A stretch of DNA of 11,018 nucleotides from Methanospirillum hungatei (lineage in GTDB: Archaea; Halobacteriota; Methanomicrobia; Methanomicrobiales; Methanospirillaceae), in contig NZ_JAIWNS010000180.1 of assembly GCF_020216685.1 (NCBI RefSeq), positions 1-11,018 on the forward strand. Direction: 5' to 3'. Shown one piece after another: positions 7,322 through 11,018 of the stretch (positions are counted from its first letter, which is position 1; each line of letters opens with the position of its first letter). The notes under the pieces were generated by a model. It did not search any database. It had not been told where the DNA came from and was given only the letters and a program-made list of their open reading frames with translations. The translations under genes were made by a program, and so were the position numbers.

Positions 7322-8383
7322 ATGCTCAAAAGCATCACGGTTAAAAATTTTCGGGGGTTCCAAAATGTTCATTGTAATAACCTTTCACTGATAAATTTGG
7401 TTGTTGGGAAAAATAACGTTGGAAAAACAGCTTTCCTCGAAGCATTATTTTTGTTTTTCGGCAGACAAAACCCCGGACTTGCTATGCATATAAATGCATC
7501 ACGGGGTCTTGGATCTGTTAAAATTGGTTCAGGTTCTGTGATGGAGAGTCCCTGGAATTCAATTTTCTATAATTTTGATATAACTAACCCTATCACGATT
7601 ACCTGTCAGGACGAACACGATACTTTGTATCTCCATATCTCTCTCAATACCTCATTAGATATGAATGATATCAGGGATACCTATTCTGAATCTGAAAGGA
7701 TATTAAAAATTAAAGACTCCGGATTTGTTCATGTATTAAACGTTACAAGTAGTGATGAAAAAGAACCATATCAATTACTGCTGACAAACCAGGGCTTGAG
7801 AGTGAACAGAATCGGAATATCAAAAACAATAGCATATTATCTACACTCCCGGGGAATTTTTGACTCTAAAGAAAGGGCAGAATTGTTTACCTCTCTAGAT
7901 GCAACCGGAAGAACTGATGAGATTGTGAAAGCAATACAGTATATAGAACCACGTCTGAAAAGACTAAGTATTGGGATAATTGCGGATGAACCAATTATTT
8001 TAGGTGATATTGGTGCTGCAAGGCTCATTCCCTTATCTTTGATGGGAGATGGTACTGTCCGTTTGTTTGATCTCCTTATCCGGATAATGAATGCACAAAA
8101 TGGAGCCGTAATAATCGATGAGATTGAAAATGGAATACATCATTCAGTTCAGGAAAAGATCTGGACGGTAATCGGCACCTGTGCGAAAAGGTATAATGTT
8201 CAGATTTTCGCATCTACTCATAGTCTGGAATGTATAAAAAATGCATTTGCAGCTTTTTCCACCTTTCATGATCAGATATTTCATGTTCAAAGAATTGAGA
8301 GGGCAGGAGAAGACATTCGGATAAAATCATTTGATATGGCAAAATTAGAAACAATATTTGATCTGAATCTTGAGGTCCGATAA
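7322..8383 (+). CDS. ABC/SMC-type AAA ATPase (OLD-family-like), first gene of a two-gene cassette
   Basis: A 353-residue ATPase. The N-terminal strand MLKSITVKNFRGFQNV and Walker A GKNNVGKT (29-36) are typical of the OLD/RecF/SMC-like group (AAA_15/AAA_21). Conserved C-terminal elements follow: a signature-like SLMGDGTVRL (239-248), Walker B GAVIIDEIENGIH (261-273, D266 and E267) and a switch histidine in ASTHS (H300). The insert between about 65 and 235 is the variable part. There is no TOPRIM domain at the C-terminus, unlike fused OLD or GajA proteins. The TOPRIM-like activity lies instead in the next gene, whose ATG overlaps this stop (TAATG). It probably dimerises, binds ATP, and senses DNA or a phage signal to gate the partner; that role is inferred from OLD and PARIS (AriA) analogues. 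Confidence 0.9.
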   Translation: MLKSITVKNFRGFQNVHCNNLSLINLVVGKNNVGKTAFLEALFLFFGRQNPGLAMHINASRGLGSVKIGSGSVMESPWNSIFYNFDITNPITITCQDEHDTLYLHISLNTSLDMNDIRDTYSESERILKIKDSGFVHVLNVTSSDEKEPYQLLLTNQGLRVNRIGISKTIAYYLHSRGIFDSKERAELFTSLDATGRTDEIVKAIQYIEPRLKRLSIGIIADEPIILGDIGAARLIPLSLMGDGTVRLFDLLIRIMNAQNGAVIIDEIENGIHHSVQEKIWTVIGTCAKRYNVQIFASTHSLECIKNAFAAFSTFHDQIFHVQRIERAGEDIRIKSFDMAKLETIFDLNLEVR

Positions 8384-9072
8384 TGGGGGGAGATAGCCCA
8401 AATATTTTTGAAAGGATAGAAATTACGCATCCATACCTGTTGATTGTTGAAGGGAAAGATGAGGTAGAGTTTTTTAAGGCATTTTTTCAATTCTTAAAGA
8501 AGTCATCATATGAGTGGGATGGATTGAATGACATTCAGATCATATCTACAGATAGTAAAGATAAATTGCCAAAACTTTTAGAGATTGTACCTGATTTAGT
8601 AAATAGCGACCAAATCAAAAGAATAGCAATTATTCAGGATGCAGATAATGATCAGAATCGCTCTTTTCAACAGATCCAAAAAATTCTTACTAAAATAGGA
8701 TTTCCTGTTCCTGAATGCCAAATTGAACCCAAAATAGGAAAAATAAATGTGAACCAAGTGATTTCTGTTCAGGTTCTCATAATTAGTGTTGATGGAAAAG
8801 GGATGCTGGAAGATATCTGTCTTGATTCTGTATCTGATGATTGTGCTATGCCATGCGTTGAATCTTTTTTCAATTGTTTATCAAAGTTTTATTTAACCTC
8901 AGAGTTAATCCCTCCAAAAAACCTTTCGAAAGCGAAAACCCGTGTATTCTTAGCGTCAAGAAAAGAATGTACCTTATATATTGGTCTTGCCGCTAAAGAA
9001 GGGTATTGGAACTTTGAAAAACCTTCATTTGACAAAATGAAGGAGTTATTACAGGTATTAATTATGAATTAA
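8383..9072 (+). CDS. DUF3226-like TOPRIM-fold protein, partner of the ATPase
   Basis: The protein has 229 residues. TOPRIM hallmarks are an N-terminal strand ending in a glutamate (LLIVEGKDEVEFF, E23) and an acidic D-x-D cluster after a hydrophobic strand (IAIIQDADND; D86, D88, D90). A later GKGMLEDIC stretch (138-146) and the C-terminal AAKEGYWNFEKPSFDKM (203-219) match DUF3226 as I know it. TOPRIM proteins use these acids with magnesium to cut or join DNA, so a nuclease effector is plausible. The start codon overlaps the ATPase stop by one base (TAATG), and GAGGT lies 6 bases upstream, so translation is probably coupled with near-equal output. PARIS AriB is the closest functional analogue but belongs to DUF4435. 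There is no signal peptide or membrane segment. The TOPRIM call is fairly firm; function is unproven. Confidence 0.85.
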   Translation: MGGDSPNIFERIEITHPYLLIVEGKDEVEFFKAFFQFLKKSSYEWDGLNDIQIISTDSKDKLPKLLEIVPDLVNSDQIKRIAIIQDADNDQNRSFQQIQKILTKIGFPVPECQIEPKIGKINVNQVISVQVLIISVDGKGMLEDICLDSVSDDCAMPCVESFFNCLSKFYLTSELIPPKNLSKAKTRVFLASRKECTLYIGLAAKEGYWNFEKPSFDKMKELLQVLIMN

Positions 9073-9221
9073 TGAGATACGCTCTTTAAAGAAAATCTCC
9101 ACTGAACATTCATGGTTTCATTACTTTGGTATAATGAAATAATATTTCGAACGCATTACATAGGTATACGAAATAATAAAATTTTAGTATTAAAAGGCCT
9201 TAAGGATAAAAAAACTAAATA
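9073..9221. other. AT-rich convergent intergenic region
   Basis: No coding frame is visible in these 149 bases between two convergent genes. GAAATAATA occurs twice (9136-9144 and 9170-9178). Overlapping palindromes AAGGCCTT (9194-9201) and CCTTAAGG (9198-9205) lie next to the T-run that serves the minus-strand gene. The stretch is distinctly AT-richer than the chemoreceptor region. Confidence 0.5.
9208..9214 (-). terminator. Oligo-T terminator after the second DUF4143 ATPase
   Basis: A7 on the plus strand reads as T7 on the minus strand, 7 bases after the stop at 9222-9224 that ends the original full-length frame. Its placement supports that stop, rather than the internal TAG, as the ancestral gene end. 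Confidence 0.45.
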
Positions 9222-10568
9222 TTATAGACAATTCTCACCCCCCCCCTCTAATACTGCCCTATCCTGACTCACAAACCCAAGTACATACTCAACAATCGGG
9301 ACTATCCGGATCTCAACCTCATCTTCCTTTATGATCCGATCTGTCTGCTCAGTGATGATATACCCGATAACCAGGTTAAAAGCTTTACATGCAGAAACCA
9401 GGCCTCCTATCTCCCCTGTCAGGTTCTGTTCGGTCAGGTGATAGCAGACCTGAATTGCGTTCGTGACTCTGGTCCCCTCCTACACAATAAAATCACATTC
9501 ATGAGTAGCATCACGAAAGAAAAAAATCTCTCTCCCTTCTCTGATGAGTGCATTACATACGACATTCTCATACAATCTTCCAATTTTCTCCGAAAAAGAA
9601 ACTGAATATACAAATCCGGTATCAAGGGTATAAAATTTAATATCCGACACCAGTTGTTTCTTTAGAGAATAATGAAAATTTCTGACTTCAAAGAAGAAAT
9701 ACACCTGTTTCAGATAATCAATGTAGTCATGTGTTGTTTCATAACTTATTGCTAGAGCCTTGCTGATGCTGTGGATATTATTCTGCTTTGTATCATTCGT
9801 GAGAAGATATTCAACGAATGTGAGCAGGATATCATAATTACGCAGTTTATATCTCCCCATGATATCTCTGAGTAATATCGTATGAAAATATGACAATAAC
9901 TCTTCCTTTTTCAGGTCTTCTTCAAGCATTGTTACCTTGGGAAAACCACCCCAGGTCAGGTATCCGGTAAACAAACGGTTAATCATCGTTCGGTTTGTGG
10001 TATACCCATTGATACTGATGCATGATATGTCGTGAAAGAGCAGAAACTCCCAAAATGTTAATGGATACACGTCAATATTGAGATATCGCCCACTGATGGA
10101 TGAGGCAATCTCACCGGAAAGGAGTGCGGGTGATGATCCGGTCAGATATATTCTGGCCTTTTGCAATTCATAGGTCGTTACAACCCACTTTTCCCAGGAT
10201 TGGACATTCTGCACTTCATCAAGGAACAGAAACACTTCCTTATCCGGATTGATATTCTCCCGGTATGTTGCAAGAATCTGGTCAAGTATTGAAGAATCCA
10301 TCGCTGGTGGGAATCGCGGGTCCTCAAAATTGATGTACAGAAGCTGGATCTTGTCATGGTCTCTGGCAAGATTCTCCATCTCCTGTTTGAGGAGTGTTGA
10401 TTTTCCACTTCTCCTCATGCCGGTCAGCACAATGATCTCATCAGACCTTCGCAGCCGCTGCATCTTCTCCTGATATTCAGGCCGGGGTTTAACCTTTGGA
10501 AAATCCTTGTACCAGTAATTCCAGTCATGGAGAATTGCCCTGATCCCAAGTTTTAAGAGAGCCTGCAT
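9222..10568 (-). pseudogene. AAA ATPase with DUF4143 domain, interrupted by an in-frame TAG
   Basis: From ATG 10568 the frame encodes 362 residues, then TAG (9480-9482), then 85 more sense codons in the same frame before TAA at 9222-9224. The ATPase part is intact: Walker A GMRRSGKST (50-58), Walker B FLFLDE (113-118) and TGSSPALL (143-150). The stop falls right after HECDFIV; beyond it the frame reads EGTRVTNAIQVCYHLTEQN, matching KEKTKVTKAIQVCYEVTSRN in the intact paralogue at 807-2045. Lys in the paralogue is replaced by the amber codon, so a point mutation (from CAG or AAG, for example) is the simplest cause. The product would keep its ATPase but lose the end of the nuclease-like domain. 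A C9 run at 9238-9246 lies near the end without breaking the frame. AGGAG lies 3 bases before the ATG. Pyrrolysine readthrough is possible in some methanogens but not expected in this lineage. Confidence 0.88.
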
Positions 10569-10599
10569 GGGCTCCTATTACAGTGCATCTGATATGGTT

Positions 10600-10643
10600 G
10601 TATAGTATGATCTCAGTTAAATTGCAATTTTGTTATACTATAC
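10600..10643 (-). promoter_or_regulatory. Promoter region with 9-bp inverted repeat and central palindrome
   Basis: GTATAGTAT (10600-10608) and ATACTATAC (10635-10643) are perfect inverted copies 26 bases apart. Between them lies the perfect 12-base palindrome AAATTGCAATTT (10619-10630), centred 3 bases away from the larger repeat. Each arm resembles a TATA box on the minus strand: the distal one predicts a transcript start near 10611 and the proximal one near 10577, both suitable for ATG 10568. This looks like an operator-bearing promoter, possibly autoregulated, though AT-rich palindromes arise easily. Confidence 0.5.
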
Positions 10644-10811
10644 TTGAAGTTAATATGGGCGTCCGGGCCTCATTTTCTGAAGGTTTCAAGGTATTTATTG
10701 GGAACTTACTCTCTGCTTGTATGTCATTTCGGTGAAATCAGGAGATGAGGATAGGAAAAAAATTGAGAAATGGTATGGTATTATTGAGGGTTTTGTCAGC
10801 TGATAATAGAC
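10644..10811. other. Intergenic, no gene seen; minus-strand T-run
   Basis: No convincing coding frame in about 168 bases. A 27-codon plus-strand frame from ATG 10745 has its AGGAG directly against the start and resembles nothing known. The A7 run at 10756-10762 is a T7 terminator candidate for the minus-strand gene ending at 10812. Confidence 0.5.
10756..10762 (-). terminator. Oligo-T terminator of the right-edge gene
   Basis: Seven T on the minus strand, about 50 bases after the stop of the partial gene at 10812. No clear stem precedes it, consistent with archaeal T-run termination. Confidence 0.35.
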
Positions 10812-11018
10812 TTATATCAGAGATCTGATCTCTTCCTCCGGCATCCCGGTAATCTTTGCTATCTCGGCAACTGACATCCCTGCTTTTTTCATCCGCTCCA
10901 GAATTAATGCCATCCCTTCAATTCTCCCTTCCGCTTTACCTTCAGCCTTATATGCTGCAATCCATTTATCTACTTTTTCAGCTAACATGGTCCCTCCAAC
11001 AAACGGGTTAGGTATAGG
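10812..11018 (-). CDS. C-terminal end of an Rpn/PD-(D/E)XK transposase-like protein (5' end outside window)
   Basis: The frame is open from the right edge to TAA at 10812-10814, giving 68 residues. The visible end reads VDKWIAAYKAEGKAEGRIEG, then an amphipathic helix (MALILERMKKAG) and an HTH-like close (MSVAEIAKITGMPEEEIRSLI). Repeated x-EG units followed by an AEIAxxTGxxxEEI end are typical of the tails of Rpn-family recombination-promoting nuclease/putative transposase proteins, in my recollection. The nuclease domain is not in the window, so the assignment rests on the tail alone. ATG at 10988 with GGAGG just upstream could instead start a 58-residue protein; I prefer the partial reading because ten upstream codons stay open in frame. 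Confidence 0.6.
   Translation of the reverse strand, partial: PIPNPFVGGTMLAEKVDKWIAAYKAEGKAEGRIEGMALILERMKKAGMSVAEIAKITGMPEEEIRSLI

Noticed and set aside
9136..9178. GAAATAATA pair as attachment-site or element ends
   Set aside because: Nine AT-rich bases in AT-rich DNA, with no integrase nearby and no gene between the copies; chance is sufficient.
9238..9246. C9 run as a phase-variation switch
   Set aside because: It lies in the last ten codons of an already interrupted gene and the frame is intact through it, so length changes would alter only the extreme C-terminus.
10745..10828. Plus-strand 27-codon ORF
   Set aside because: AGGAG directly abuts the ATG, the product is unrecognisable, and it overlaps the end of the minus-strand gene and its terminator.
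1..11018. CRISPR array, tRNA, rRNA or complete insertion sequence
   Set aside because: No regularly spaced repeats, cloverleaf, rRNA stretches, transposase core or terminal inverted repeats were seen on reading both strands.

Overview
The window looks like chromosome from a methanogenic archaeon, most likely Methanomicrobiales and close to Methanospirillum. This is inference from protein style and signals; no marker gene is present. The pointers are a receiver fused to a PAS domain in the style common in that group, a very large soluble chemoreceptor, archaeal-looking TATA elements 25-35 bases before several starts, and terminators that are plain T-runs.

Layout. Bases 1-2045 (minus strand) hold a response regulator/PAS protein that runs off the left edge and, upstream of it, an intact AAA ATPase with a DUF4143 C-terminus. 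A divergent regulatory region of about 190 bases follows, with a direct repeat and a 10-bp inverted repeat. Bases 2238-5864 (plus) encode a soluble methyl-accepting chemotaxis protein of about 1,208 residues, with four PAS domains and about nine HAMP-like units, closed by a hairpin terminator. Bases 5919-9072 (plus) are an AT-richer accessory block: a MNT nucleotidyltransferase overlapping a frameshifted HEPN gene, a second MntA-like nucleotidyltransferase with no visible HepT partner, and an ABC-type ATPase overlapping a TOPRIM-like DUF3226 protein by one base. Bases 9222-10568 (minus) are a second AAA/DUF4143 ATPase interrupted by an in-frame TAG. The right edge holds the C-terminal end of a minus-strand protein with an EG-rich tail like those of Rpn/PD-(D/E)XK transposase-like proteins.

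How it fits together. The left third is signal transduction. The response regulator and the receptor are both soluble PAS sensors, but they are separated by the ATPase gene and nothing shows that they act together. The right two thirds look like a defence/toxin-antitoxin island. It contains a MNT/HEPN pair, a lone MntA, a two-gene ATPase plus TOPRIM cassette that resembles a split OLD nuclease or PARIS in design, and two DUF4143 ATPases. Two of these genes are disrupted (HEPN by a one-base shift, the second ATPase by an amber codon), as expected for an accessory region under relaxed or changing selection. The ATPase/DUF3226 cassette is the best candidate for an active, under-described system. 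No rRNA, tRNA, CRISPR array or complete insertion sequence was seen.
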